Shown here one piece after another: positions 33,805 through 42,773 of a DNA stretch of 45,746 bases; position 1 is the stretch's first letter, and each line of letters starts with the position of its first letter. The notes below the pieces were generated by a model. The model saw nothing but the letters and a program-made list of their open reading frames with translations, was not told where the DNA came from and made no database searches. The DNA is from Clostridiales bacterium (GTDB lineage: Bacteria > Bacillota > Clostridia > Lachnospirales > Lachnospiraceae), in the NCBI GenBank assembly GCA_023663185.1, contig JAMPHY010000001.1, forward strand, positions 269,148 to 314,893. The letters are read 5' to 3'. Made by a program: the position numbers and the translations under genes.

Positions 33805-34245
33805 ATGCAAATGAAACGAAATAAAAAATTACTGCCATTTGTTCTTTGTATCGTGCTTACTGTGGCTATGGCGCTATTTACGACCGGCTGTAATGGTACG
33901 GGAGATAACGAGACAGGAAACAATGTTTCCGTAGAGGACGCTCAGCAGCTTGGCGAAGGCAGTATGCAGTTTATGTTTACCGTTGTGGATAAGGACGGTG
34001 TCTTGACAGAATTTGAAATCCATACCGATAAGGAAACGGTAGGCGAGGCTTTGCTTGAACTTGAGCTGATTGCTGGCGATGAGAGCGAATACGGTCTTTA
34101 TGTGAAAACGGTAAACGGTATAACCGCCGATTATGACAAGGATGGCGTTTATTGGGCGTTTTATGTTGATGGCGAGTATGCCACGAGCGGCGTTGACTCT
34201 ACTGCAGTGACAGATGGGGCTAGTTATGCCTTTAAGGTAGAATAG
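33805..34245 (+). CDS. DUF4430 lipoprotein
   Basis: This 146-residue lipoprotein has lipobox TTGC with the lipidated cysteine at residue 29, and a single DUF4430 domain (residues about 50-146). The motifs FEIHTDKETVGEALLEL and DGVYWAFYVDGEYA are typical; the fold resembles the C-terminal domain of transcobalamin. AAGGAG precedes ATG 33805 at nine bases. It lies two bases before the ECF S component gene, so the pair is an operon. The lipoprotein may pass a vitamin-like ligand to the membrane component. The ligand is unknown. Confidence 0.85.
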   Translation: MQMKRNKKLLPFVLCIVLTVAMALFTTGCNGTGDNETGNNVSVEDAQQLGEGSMQFMFTVVDKDGVLTEFEIHTDKETVGEALLELELIAGDESEYGLYVKTVNGITADYDKDGVYWAFYVDGEYATSGVDSTAVTDGASYAFKVE

Positions 34246-34247
34246 TC

Positions 34248-34766
34248 ATGAAGCTCACAATCAGGGAAGTCGTTGTTTTTGGAATGCTTGGCGCCCTAAT
34301 GTATGCCTCGAAGGTTATTATGGAGATATTGCCTAACGTACATCTTCTGGGCGTATTTGTGGTTGCTTTTACGGTGGTTTACAGAAAGAAAGCATTGTAT
34401 CCGATATACACATATGTGCTGCTAAATGGTATTTTGAGCGGATTTGCAGCATGGTGGCTTCCCTATCTGTACTTATGGGCTGTGCTTTGGGGAGCGGTTA
34501 TGCTGCTACCTCGTAAGCTGCCTGATAAAATCCGTCCGCTTATATATATGGCGGTATGTTCCTTGCATGGTTTTATGTTTGGAATCTTGTATGCTCCGGC
34601 GCAGGCTGTTATGTATGGGTTAAGTTTCAAAGCGACGATAGCATGGATTATTGCGGGACTTCCTTTTGACTGTATACATGGTATAAGTAATTTTTTCTGT
34701 GGGATACTTATTGTGCCGATTATCGCTGTACTTAGGCGCATGGAAGATAATACGATATTGTCATAA
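34248..34766 (+). CDS. ECF transporter substrate-specificity (S) component
   Basis: This 172-residue membrane protein has about six spans. LTIREVVVFGMLGALMYASK at its N terminus is the usual start of ECF S components, including the AxxxA-like helix packing that contacts the T component. The C-terminal part contains GLPFDCIHGISNFFCG. It forms a two-gene unit with the DUF4430 lipoprotein. No ECF ATPase or T component is encoded here, so it should use a shared energising module. Pantothenate or cobalamin are candidate ligands, the first because coaX follows, the second because of the DUF4430 partner. Neither is proven. Confidence 0.82.
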   Translation: MKLTIREVVVFGMLGALMYASKVIMEILPNVHLLGVFVVAFTVVYRKKALYPIYTYVLLNGILSGFAAWWLPYLYLWAVLWGAVMLLPRKLPDKIRPLIYMAVCSLHGFMFGILYAPAQAVMYGLSFKATIAWIIAGLPFDCIHGISNFFCGILIVPIIAVLRRMEDNTILS

Positions 34767-34786
34767 AATTGCGAATGTGGTATAAT
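34758..34786 (+). promoter_or_regulatory. Strong predicted promoter of coaX
   Basis: TTGTCA (34758-34763) and TATAAT (34781-34786) are separated by 17 bases. The -35 box overlaps the end of the S component gene. GCGAATG (34771-34777) and its inverse CATTCGC (34787-34793) flank the -10 box as a palindrome. Confidence 0.75.
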
Positions 34787-34829
34787 CATTCGCAGTACAG
34801 GTGTATTTTATCCGTACTGCGAATGTTTT
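34787..34829 (+). terminator. Hairpin at the start of the coaX transcript
   Basis: CATTCGCAGTAC (34787-34798) pairs perfectly with GTACTGCGAATG (34814-34825); loop of 15 bases; then TTTTA. It can end transcripts coming from the S component gene. It also lies around the predicted start of the coaX transcript, so it may regulate coaX as a leader structure. Confidence 0.7.
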
Positions 34830-34847
34830 ATGTTCAGGAGGCTTGTC

Positions 34848-35615
34848 ATGCTGTTAGCTATTGATATGGGCAATACCAATATCGTAATAGGTTGTATTGA
34901 CGACGATAAAATATTATTTGAAGAGCGTATTTCTACATCTACATTTAAGACGATGTTAGAATATCTGGTTGACCTTAAAACGATTTTGGAGCTTCATGAT
35001 ATAAGCGCGTTTGATATTGACGGAGCAATTATATCTTCCGTTGTTCCTCAGCTTACGCTGGTTATAAAAGATGCAATTGAGAAGTTGATAAAGATTACGC
35101 CGCTTATCGTGGGACCGGGATTAAAGAATGGAATGAATATTTTGATGGACAACCCTGCACAGCTTGGAAGCGATTTAGTGGTGGATTCTGTGGCGGCGCT
35201 GAATGAGTATGGAGAACCGGTCACTATTATTGATATGGGAACTGCCACGACGATATGTGTAGTGGATAAAAATAAAAATTATGTAGGCGGTCAGATTCTT
35301 CCCGGCGTGAGAGTTTCTTTAGAATCTTTGGTAAACAGGACTTCGCAGTTGCCGAGAATCAGTCTGGAAGCACCGAAGAAGGTTATAGGCAAGAACACTA
35401 TCGATTGTATGAAAAGCGGCATTATCATAGGACAGGCGGCGTGTATAGACGGTATGATTGAGCGGATATGGGAAGAATTAGGATATCAGACTGCTGTGGT
35501 TGCTACCGGAGGTCTTGCAAGCAGTATTGTGCCATATTGTAAGACGAAGATTATTTGCGACAATGAGCTTATTTTAAAGGGACTGAACATTATTTATCAT
35601 AAAAATGTAGTGTAA
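34848..35615 (+). CDS. coaX: Type III pantothenate kinase
   Basis: This 255-residue kinase phosphorylates pantothenate in the first step of coenzyme A synthesis. It belongs to the ASKHA fold: phosphate-1 motif MLLAIDMGNTNI, middle motif DNPAQLGSDLVVDSVAAL, phosphate-2 motif TIIDMGTATTI and adenosine region VVATGGLAS. Type III enzymes need a monovalent cation and are not inhibited by CoA. ATG 34848 follows CAGGAGG at six bases; the longer frame starting at 34830 lacks a ribosome binding site. It is followed after 63 bases by ispF. Confidence 0.95.
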   Translation: MLLAIDMGNTNIVIGCIDDDKILFEERISTSTFKTMLEYLVDLKTILELHDISAFDIDGAIISSVVPQLTLVIKDAIEKLIKITPLIVGPGLKNGMNILMDNPAQLGSDLVVDSVAALNEYGEPVTIIDMGTATTICVVDKNKNYVGGQILPGVRVSLESLVNRTSQLPRISLEAPKKVIGKNTIDCMKSGIIIGQAACIDGMIERIWEELGYQTAVVATGGLASSIVPYCKTKIICDNELILKGLNIIYHKNVV

Positions 35616-35678
35616 TAGCCGGAAAAGAACAAGCGACGCAAAGCGGGAAAGATGAACGCTGCAAAATGGGAGAAAACT

Positions 35679-36224
35679 ATGAGAATCGGAACAGGTTATG
35701 ACGTACACCGTCTGACTACGGACAGGAAGCTTATACTTGGCGGGGTGGATATTCCTTATGAAAAAGGTCTGCTTGGACATTCGGACGCAGATGTGTTATT
35801 ACACGCCATTATGGACGCTCTGCTTGGTGCGGCGGCGCTTGGGGATATTGGGAAGCATTTTCCAGACAGCGATAAGCAGTATAAGGGAATATCGTCGATT
35901 AAGCTGCTTAAGCGAGTGGACGAACTGCTTAAAGAGCATTTGTTTTTAATTGAAAATATAGATGCGACTGTTATTGCGCAGGCTCCGAAGCTGCGCCCGT
36001 ATATAGAGTCTATGAGAGAGAATATAGCGGACGCATTGCAGATAGATATTTCGCAGGTGAATGTAAAGGCGACGACCGAGGAAGGCTTAGGCTTTACCGG
36101 CAGCGGTGAGGGGATTGCTGCGCAGGCAGTCTGTATTATTACTTCGCCAGTGGATAATTATGATAAAAATGCGACAGCGTCGAATTGCTGCGCGGGCTGT
36201 TGTGGAAGTCAGCGCTTAGAGTAA
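35679..36224 (+). CDS. ispF: 2-C-methyl-D-erythritol 2,4-cyclodiphosphate synthase
   Basis: This 181-residue enzyme of the MEP isoprenoid pathway forms the cyclic diphosphate and releases CMP. Metal ligands Asp8 and His10 occur in GYDVHR, and the motif [20 protein letters not shown] and [21 protein letters not shown] are diagnostic. ATG 35679 follows GGGAG at about six bases. Usual members end near residue 157; here a tail of about 22 residues with four cysteines (CCAGCC) follows. It may be neutral or bind metal. It probably shares a transcript with coaX. Confidence 0.93.
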   Translation: MRIGTGYDVHRLTTDRKLILGGVDIPYEKGLLGHSDADVLLHAIMDALLGAAALGDIGKHFPDSDKQYKGISSIKLLKRVDELLKEHLFLIENIDATVIAQAPKLRPYIESMRENIADALQIDISQVNVKATTEEGLGFTGSGEGIAAQAVCIITSPVDNYDKNATASNCCAGCCGSQRLE

Positions 36225-36298
36225 GTTCGGGCTTAGTGTCGCTGATGGTGGCAATTTAGCGAAAGCAGATTTGTATATAGAGAAAGGAATGATGGGTG

Positions 36299-37291
36299 AT
36301 GAAATATAAAGCGCTGGTAACGGGAAGGAATAATTCTATAATTGACGATTTTTTTGTACATATGGACGATAATTTTGAGGTTATGTCCACGTCGATACGT
36401 TTTGGCGATATTATCAGGCATATTAAATACTTTAGTCCGGACGTCTTTATATATTGTCTGAGCGGCGAATCACAGGAAAGTCTAAGACAGATGAACAATA
36501 TTAAGCATACGCTTAAACCGGCAAGAGTGCCTTTTATTCTGATTGGCTCTAAAGAGGAATGTGATGAATTTGAAAAGTTTGCTGTGAATGTGACGGATTT
36601 GGTTATTGTGAAACCGTTTACGGCAAGCTCAATTCAGGAAAAGCTCCTTGCCTTTTTAGACGAGCGGCAGGAGTATGTCGAAGCATATAGGGCAAAAACC
36701 GAGGAGCTGGAAGATAAAGCGGGGGGGGACAATACTAAGTCAGAGCAAACTGCTGCGTCTGCGGATATTGAGTCCTTAAAAGATGTAATTTCCTCATTAG
36801 AGGCGGCGCTTGTGCCTGAGAATACGGCAGCCGGTCCCGAACCTAAGCAGAAAGCAGCGGCAGACAGCCCTGAACCTAAGCAGAAGGCAGCGCCTGCGCC
36901 GGTTAAAGCTGCTAAGGCAGAAGTAAAAGAGCGGCAGCATATATTGGTAGTGGACGATGATCCTCTCATGCTTAAGATGTTGAAGGAGCAGTTACATGAT
37001 GACTATGACGTAGCAACGGCAATCAGCGGAAAAATTGCTATGAAATTCCTTGAGAGAAAGAGAACAGATTTGATATTGTTGGATTATGAAATGCCGGAGG
37101 AGAGCGGTCCGGCAGTTATGGAAAAGATACGTGCTAACGACGCAATTAAAGACATACCGATAGTTTTCCTAACAGGCGTGTCGGAACGCGACAAAATTAC
37201 AGAGGCGCTTGCCCTAAAGCCGCAGAGTTATCTATTAAAGCCTATTGACAGGGAGAAGCTTATGAATGTTATTAACAGTATTATTGGTTAA
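36299..37291 (+). CDS. Response regulator with pseudo-receiver, linker and receiver
   Basis: This protein of about 330 residues has an N-terminal receiver-like domain (1-115) that lacks the acidic pair and has Cys in place of the phospho-accepting Asp (DVFIYCLS), though the Lys (VIVKPF) remains. A Glu/Lys/Ala/Pro-rich linker follows (two PEPKQKAA repeats). The C-terminal receiver (about 215-330) has HILVVDDDP, phospho-Asp262 in DLILLDYEMP, Thr in VFLTG and Lys in YLLKP. There is no DNA-binding output domain. ATG 36299 is preferred; GTG 36296 is in frame. A run of eight G residues occurs in the linker. It lies 80 bases before the hybrid kinase gene and is probably its partner. Confidence 0.85.
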   Translation: MKYKALVTGRNNSIIDDFFVHMDDNFEVMSTSIRFGDIIRHIKYFSPDVFIYCLSGESQESLRQMNNIKHTLKPARVPFILIGSKEECDEFEKFAVNVTDLVIVKPFTASSIQEKLLAFLDERQEYVEAYRAKTEELEDKAGGDNTKSEQTAASADIESLKDVISSLEAALVPENTAAGPEPKQKAAADSPEPKQKAAPAPVKAAKAEVKERQHILVVDDDPLMLKMLKEQLHDDYDVATAISGKIAMKFLERKRTDLILLDYEMPEESGPAVMEKIRANDAIKDIPIVFLTGVSERDKITEALALKPQSYLLKPIDREKLMNVINSIIG

Positions 37292-37371
37292 TAGTACGAG
37301 TTTAGACGCAATGAACAAAAACGGGGCTTTAGGAACATTAATAATTACTTATATGAGAGCGGGGATAAGAC

Positions 37372-40059
37372 ATGGAAACAGATTTTGACGAGTTATATTT
37401 GACGGATATAATTGATAAGAATATTCTTCAAGGGATAGAGACGGCGTTTTCACGTGTTATAGGAATGGCGACGCTTATTACGGACGCGGACGGCGTGGCT
37501 GTAACGAAGGGGGCAAATTTCACGGAATTTTGCATGGACTATACAAGAAAGTCTCCGCTTGGCTGTAAGCGCTGTGAAAACTGTGATAAATCTGGCACTG
37601 AGCTTGCTATGAAAAACGGACATTCTGTGCTTTATGATTGTCACGCAGGGCTTATAGATTTTGCCGCGCCGATTATGGCAAACGGCAAGCTGATAGGCTG
37701 TTTTATCGGCGGGCAGGTTCTCACACAAAAGCCCAATGAAGAAAAAGTCAGAAAGATTGCGGCTGAAATAGGCGTGAATCCGGACGAGTATTGGGAAGCG
37801 GTTAAAAAAGTACGTGTTATGGAGCAGGCGGATATTGATAGCGCGGCGAGGTTTATTTCAACCATAGCTAATATCCTTTCTGATATGGCGTACAGTAAAT
37901 ATCAGGTGTACAAGGCGAACGAGGATTTAGAGCGGACGTCGAATATGAAGTCGGATTTCCTTGCTAATATGAGTCATGAAATCCGTACACCCATGAATGC
38001 GGTTATCGGTATGGCGGAGATGGCTTTAAGGGAAGATTTACCTGACGTTGCAAGGGAGTATATTTATCAAATCAAAGAAGCGGGCAAGTCCCTGCTTACG
38101 ATTATCAATGATATTTTGGACTTTTCTAAGATAGAGTCCGGAAAGATGGATATTACTCTTGAAGATTATGAAACAATGTCTATCATAAATGACGTTACAA
38201 ATATTATTATGACAAGGCTTAAGGGTAAAGACGTAGAGTTTATCCTTGATATTGCGCCGGATATTCCGAGTAAGCTGCTAGGCGATAATATCAGGATTAA
38301 GCAGGTGCTTTTAAACCTTGCCAATAATGCGGCAAAATTTACATCAAGAGGCAAGGTCGCTATAACGATGGATTATGAGAGGATTGCCGAAGATGAGATA
38401 GAGCTGCAGATTTCCGTAGAGGATACCGGTATCGGAATTAAGACGGAAAATCTGGATATGCTGTTTAAGTCCTTCCAGCAGGTAGACAGCAAGAGAAACC
38501 GGAATATTGAAGGAACCGGACTTGGACTTGCCATTTCCAAACAGCTTCTTAAGTTGATGAACGGCAGTATTTCCGTGGAAAGCGAGTACGAAAAAGGAAG
38601 TAAATTTTCGTTCTCACTTCCGCAGAAGATTATTGATAATACGCCGTCTATCAGGATTAAGGAGCCGGAGGATATTCTGGTGACAGGGCTGATTTCCAAT
38701 CCGCATATATCGGCACGTCTTAGGGAAGATGTATTGCGGCTGGGAGTTGAATATGAAGAATTGGATTCTGAAATGGGATTTAGTGCGCTGCATAATGATA
38801 AGAGTGTATTTCTTTTTATCGAAAATACAGTGTTCTCTCCGTCACTTGAAGAGTTTGTCAGAAGAAATCCCAATATTACGGCAGTCCTTATTGTAGGATT
38901 TTCGGATACGGTAAAATATAGTATCCCGAATCTTTTGGTTATAAAGAAACCGCTTTCGATTTTATCTGTCGCCATCATACTTAACGGTGAGGAACATAAT
39001 TCAGTCGGCGATGAAGTGAATGAGTTTGAGTTTACGGCTCCTGACGCCAATATCCTTATTGTAGATGATAACGCCGTAAATCTGACGGTGGCAAAAGGGC
39101 TTCTTGAACCGCTTAAGATGAATACCGATACGGCGGAGAGCGGTATGGAAGCTATTGATAAAATCAGCAAGTATCATTATGATATTGTCTTTATGGACCA
39201 TATGATGCCGGAATTGGACGGCGTGGAGACTACGCGCATTATCAGAAGAATGCATCCGGAATACAACGACGTGCCGATTATTGCATTGACAGCAAATGCG
39301 GTAGAGGGGACGAAAGAGCTGTTCTGTCAGGAAGGAATGAACGATTTTATACCTAAACCGATAGAGCTGAGAATGTTTATATCGAAAGTGCGGCAATGGC
39401 TGCCGATAGAAAAAATACAGAAAGTATTTAATACCAAGAGCGGCGGAGAGGATACAAACGGCGCTAAAGGTATTGTGGTTGGAGACTTGGACGTATCCTA
39501 TGCTATGAAATTTTTAGGAAGCGAGAGCTTGTTCTTCCATGTTTTAAATGTATATTACCGTGCTATTGAGAAAAAGGCTAAGCTTATTAGAACAATGGAA
39601 AAAAACGAAGACTGGACAGGATATACAATAGAGGTTCATGCCCTTAAGAGTTCTTCTAAGCAGATTGGCGCGATTTCTTTATCAGATAAGGCGGCAGCGC
39701 TTGAGAAAGCGGGAAATGCGAGGGATTTGGCTTTTATTCACGAGCATACCGAGGAAATGCTTGAGCAGTATGAAAATTATCGGACTGTTTTCGCACCTTT
39801 CTGTCCTGACGAGGAGGAGATAGAAAAAGAGAGCGCGACAATAGACGTGCTGCTTAATAACTTTAAGTTTATGCAGGAAGCTATAGACAATCTTGATATG
39901 GATAAGATGGAAGAAGTTATACACGATATGAATCAATTCTCTTATGAGGATTGGCAGAAGGGTATGTTTGAAAGTCTGAAAACTGCGGTAGAAGAGATTG
40001 ACGTGGATAGCTGTGAGGAGATTTTGAAAGAGTGGAAAAGTAATATGCTGAAAGCTTAA
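37372..40059 (+). CDS. PocR-domain hybrid histidine kinase with receiver and HPt
   Basis: This 895-residue soluble signalling protein has an N-terminal PocR ligand-binding domain (about 10-180) with conserved cysteines (SPLGCKRCENCDKSG and YDCHAGLIDFAAPI). The kinase core follows: phospho-acceptor His202 in SHEIRTPMNAV, N-box LLNLANNAAKF, G1 DTGIGI and G2 GTGLGLAI. A pseudo-receiver (about 440-535, Glu at the Asp position) precedes a functional receiver (about 555-680, Asp609 in IVFMDHMMP). An HPt domain has His756 in HALKSSSKQIG. A helical tail of about 100 residues ends it. No membrane span is seen, so signalling is intracellular. PocR domains bind small metabolites such as hydrocarbon derivatives. 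Confidence 0.92.
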   Translation: METDFDELYLTDIIDKNILQGIETAFSRVIGMATLITDADGVAVTKGANFTEFCMDYTRKSPLGCKRCENCDKSGTELAMKNGHSVLYDCHAGLIDFAAPIMANGKLIGCFIGGQVLTQKPNEEKVRKIAAEIGVNPDEYWEAVKKVRVMEQADIDSAARFISTIANILSDMAYSKYQVYKANEDLERTSNMKSDFLANMSHEIRTPMNAVIGMAEMALREDLPDVAREYIYQIKEAGKSLLTIINDILDFSKIESGKMDITLEDYETMSIINDVTNIIMTRLKGKDVEFILDIAPDIPSKLLGDNIRIKQVLLNLANNAAKFTSRGKVAITMDYERIAEDEIELQISVEDTGIGIKTENLDMLFKSFQQVDSKRNRNIEGTGLGLAISKQLLKLMNGSISVESEYEKGSKFSFSLPQKIIDNTPSIRIKEPEDILVTGLISNPHISARLREDVLRLGVEYEELDSEMGFSALHNDKSVFLFIENTVFSPSLEEFVRRNPNITAVLIVGFSDTVKYSIPNLLVIKKPLSILSVAIILNGEEHNSVGDEVNEFEFTAPDANILIVDDNAVNLTVAKGLLEPLKMNTDTAESGMEAIDKISKYHYDIVFMDHMMPELDGVETTRIIRRMHPEYNDVPIIALTANAVEGTKELFCQEGMNDFIPKPIELRMFISKVRQWLPIEKIQKVFNTKSGGEDTNGAKGIVVGDLDVSYAMKFLGSESLFFHVLNVYYRAIEKKAKLIRTMEKNEDWTGYTIEVHALKSSSKQIGAISLSDKAAALEKAGNARDLAFIHEHTEEMLEQYENYRTVFAPFCPDEEEIEKESATIDVLLNNFKFMQEAIDNLDMDKMEEVIHDMNQFSYEDWQKGMFESLKTAVEEIDVDSCEEILKEWKSNMLKA

Positions 40060-40151
40060 TATGTCAGAAGCGGATATTCTGCATATTCTATGGTATAGGA
40101 AGCGCGGGTTCTTTAGGACAAGGACCGCCAGATTTAAAGGAGTAAGTTTAG

Positions 40152-40829
40152 ATGGGACTTATCAGATATATTAAAGAAGAGATAAAGCTCATAAGAGAAC
40201 GCGATCCGGCAATCCATTCCAATATGGAGGTTTTTCTATACCCAAGTTTTAAGGTAATGCTATATTATCGTATTGCCCACAGGTTGTATGAGAAAAAGCA
40301 TTTTTTCATGGCAAGATGGATATCGCAGAAAGCGGTACGTAAGACGGGGATTGAAATTCACCCCGGCGCGAAGATAGGTAAAGGATTTTTTATAGACCAC
40401 GGAAATGGCGTAATTATCGGGGAGACCACGATAATAGGCGATAACGTCACCTTATATCAGGGCGTTACGCTGGGCGGAACAGGCAAGGAGCATGGCAAGC
40501 GCCACCCTACCATCGGCAATAACGTTATGATAAGTACAGGCGCGAAGGTGCTTGGTTCTTTTCATATCGGAGACAATAGCAAAATTGGAGCGGGAAGCGT
40601 GGTGTTAAACGAGGTTCCGCCCAATTCTACGGTAGTCGGAGTTCCGGGGCGAGTTGTTAAGCGCGGGAATGTTTCGCTGCCGCAGGAAGAAATGAACCAA
40701 ATCGATTTGCCGGATCCTATTATGGAGGATTTGGCGGTGCTGCAGCATGAAAATGAAGAACTGACTAACCGTTTGATTGATTTGGAACGCGAGGTGCGGG
40801 AAATGAAACGCCGCGGCGGTGCGGAATAG
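40152..40829 (+). CDS. cysE: Serine O-acetyltransferase
   Basis: This 225-residue enzyme acetylates serine with acetyl-CoA for cysteine synthesis. It has a short helical N-terminal domain and a left-handed beta-helix of hexapeptide repeats (TGIEIHPGAKIGKGFFIDHGNG...VIIGE, HPTIGNNVMISTGAKVLGS). The active-site His in FIDHGNG and the GGTGKEHGKRHPTIG loop are conserved. The C-terminal 45 residues form a predicted coiled coil (NEELTNRLIDLEREVREMKRR), longer than in compact members. AAAGGAG precedes the start. It lies directly upstream of cysS, a frequent arrangement that couples cysteine supply with its charging. Confidence 0.93.
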   Translation: MGLIRYIKEEIKLIRERDPAIHSNMEVFLYPSFKVMLYYRIAHRLYEKKHFFMARWISQKAVRKTGIEIHPGAKIGKGFFIDHGNGVIIGETTIIGDNVTLYQGVTLGGTGKEHGKRHPTIGNNVMISTGAKVLGSFHIGDNSKIGAGSVVLNEVPPNSTVVGVPGRVVKRGNVSLPQEEMNQIDLPDPIMEDLAVLQHENEELTNRLIDLEREVREMKRRGGAE

Positions 40830-40877
40830 CGCCGGTTTAAAAAAGAGCATGATTATTAGTGCGAAAGGGAGAATTTT

Positions 40878-42332
40878 ATGAAGGTATATAATACTTTGAC
40901 AAGGAAAAAGGAAGAGTTTGAGCCAATCAAGCCGGGGAAGGTCAGTATGTATGTGTGCGGACCGACTGTTTATAATCTTATTCATATAGGTAACGCCAGA
41001 CCGATGATTATCTTTGACACGGTTAGGAGATATATGGAATATAAGGGCTATGAAGTCAACTATGTGTCCAATTTTACCGACGTTGATGATAAGATTATAA
41101 AAAAAGCTAATGAAGAGGGCGTAGACTCGGCTGTAATTTCCGAACGTTATATAGAAGAGTGCAAGAAAGATATGCAAGACATGAATGTAAGGGAAGCGAC
41201 GACGCACCCTAAGGCTACCGAGGAAATTGGCGGAATGCTGGATATGATAAATACGCTGCTTGAGAAAGACCATGCTTATGTGGCGTCGGACGGAACCGTA
41301 TATTATAAGACCAGAAGCTTCAAGGAATACGGGAAGCTTTCACATAAAAATCTGGACGATTTGAGGGGCGGCAACCGCGAGCTTTTGGTTTCGGGAGAAG
41401 AACAGAAGCAGGACCCTTTGGATTTCGTGCTTTGGAAACCTAAGAAGGAGGGCGAGCCGTATTGGGAGTCGCCGTGGTGTAACGGTCGTCCGGGCTGGCA
41501 CATTGAATGTTCAGTTATGAGTAAAAAATATCTGGGAGACGAGATTGATATTCACGCGGGGGGCGAGGACCTTATTTTTCCCCATCATGAGAATGAGATT
41601 GCGCAGTCCGAGGCGGCGAATGGCAAGCCTTTTGCAAAATACTGGCTGCACAACGCCTTCCTTAATATTGATAATAAGAAAATGTCCAAGTCAGAGGGCA
41701 ACTTTTTCACGGTAAGGGACATAAGTGAAAAGTATGATTTACAGATATTGCGTTTCTTTATGTTATCGGCGCATTACAGAAGCCCGCTCAATTTCAGCGA
41801 CAAGCTGATGGAGGCGGCTAAGAACGGCTATGAGAGGATTGTTACCTGCGTGTCCAATTTGAATTATCTGCTGGAGAATGCGAAGGACGGCGCGGAAAAT
41901 GGGCAGAAAGAGTCGGATATTGAAGCGGCGAGGGAATCTGCTGTGAAGTCTGAGGCAGCGGATATCGAAGAGGCAAAGGGATTTATTACGAAGTTTGAAG
42001 AGGCAATGGACGACGATTTCAATACTGCCGACGCGGTTGCGGCTATTTTTGAACTCGTGAAGTTTGCCAATACTAAGGTATCGCAGAATAGCAGTAAGGA
42101 GTTCATAGAAGCCATAAAAGCTGAGATTATCATGCTTTCAGATATATGCGGGCTGATTGTGGAAAAAAAGGCGGAAATTTTGGACAGCGATGTGGAGAGT
42201 CTGATTCAGGAGAGGCAGGAAGCAAGAAAAGCTAAGAATTTTGCCAGAGCTGATGAAATTAGGGATACTTTGCTTAACATGGGCATTATTCTGGAAGATA
42301 CCAGAGAAGGTGTAAAATGGAAGAGGGCGTGA
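40878..42332 (+). CDS. cysS: Cysteinyl-tRNA synthetase
   Basis: This 484-residue class I synthetase charges tRNA-Cys. It has the HIGH signature variant HIGN at 36-39 and KMSKS at about 268-272. Zinc ligands appear as Cys27 (YVCGPTVYN), the Cys in GWHIECSVMS, and PHHENEIAQSE. The C-terminal anticodon-binding helices are present, so the protein is full length. AAAGGGAG lies six bases before ATG 40878. It overlaps the next gene by 16 bases. Confidence 0.97.
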   Translation: MKVYNTLTRKKEEFEPIKPGKVSMYVCGPTVYNLIHIGNARPMIIFDTVRRYMEYKGYEVNYVSNFTDVDDKIIKKANEEGVDSAVISERYIEECKKDMQDMNVREATTHPKATEEIGGMLDMINTLLEKDHAYVASDGTVYYKTRSFKEYGKLSHKNLDDLRGGNRELLVSGEEQKQDPLDFVLWKPKKEGEPYWESPWCNGRPGWHIECSVMSKKYLGDEIDIHAGGEDLIFPHHENEIAQSEAANGKPFAKYWLHNAFLNIDNKKMSKSEGNFFTVRDISEKYDLQILRFFMLSAHYRSPLNFSDKLMEAAKNGYERIVTCVSNLNYLLENAKDGAENGQKESDIEAARESAVKSEAADIEEAKGFITKFEEAMDDDFNTADAVAAIFELVKFANTKVSQNSSKEFIEAIKAEIIMLSDICGLIVEKKAEILDSDVESLIQERQEARKAKNFARADEIRDTLLNMGIILEDTREGVKWKRA

Positions 42333-42757
42333 CGCTTTTAGATACAATAAAGAAGGAATTTGACTGCGGCGGGGTGGATATCAGAACATATTCACCTCTT
42401 GCTTTGGCTTATATCGGAGACGCTATTTATGATTTAGTAATCCGTACCGTAGTCGTGGAACGTGCTAACAGACCAGTGCGAAATCTTCACAAAACGACAA
42501 TACAATATGTGAACGCGGCAACGCAGGCTAAGATGATAGAAGCTTTAGAGGACGAGCTTAGCGAAGAAGAAACGGCAGTCTACCACCGAGGCAGGAACGC
42601 CAAACCACATACCACCGCGAAAAACGCTTCCATCAGAGATTATCGCATGGCGACGGGACTAGAGGCGTTATTCGGATATTTGTATCTGCATGGAGAAACG
42701 GACAGGCTGCTTGAGCTGGTGAGACTGGCGTTTGAAAAAATTGGCATGGACATATGA
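42317..42757 (+). CDS. mrnC: Mini-ribonuclease III
   Basis: This 146-residue protein is a stand-alone RNase III catalytic domain without a double-stranded RNA-binding domain. Its partner processing task in Bacillus is 23S rRNA maturation. Conserved features are LALAYIGDAIYDLVIR (catalytic Asp), VNAATQAKMIE and ATGLEALFGYLYL, which correspond to the RNase III active site. It starts within the end of cysS; AGAAGG lies about six bases upstream. The order cysS-mrnC-rlmB is conserved in Bacillota. Confidence 0.94.
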   Translation: MEEGVTLLDTIKKEFDCGGVDIRTYSPLALAYIGDAIYDLVIRTVVVERANRPVRNLHKTTIQYVNAATQAKMIEALEDELSEEETAVYHRGRNAKPHTTAKNASIRDYRMATGLEALFGYLYLHGETDRLLELVRLAFEKIGMDI

Positions 42758-42773
42758 GAGGAGTACGTTTATA

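Noticed and set aside
38373-39170. 265-codon open frame on the minus strand inside the hybrid kinase gene
   Set aside because: It lies fully opposite a gene with clear domains, encodes a serine-rich low-complexity product, and has no ribosome binding site. It is a shadow of codon bias.
40060-40151. Possible T-box leader before cysE-cysS
   Set aside because: The gap is only 92 bases, too short for a T-box, and the conserved T-box sequence is not present; AGGACCGCC is only a weak resemblance.
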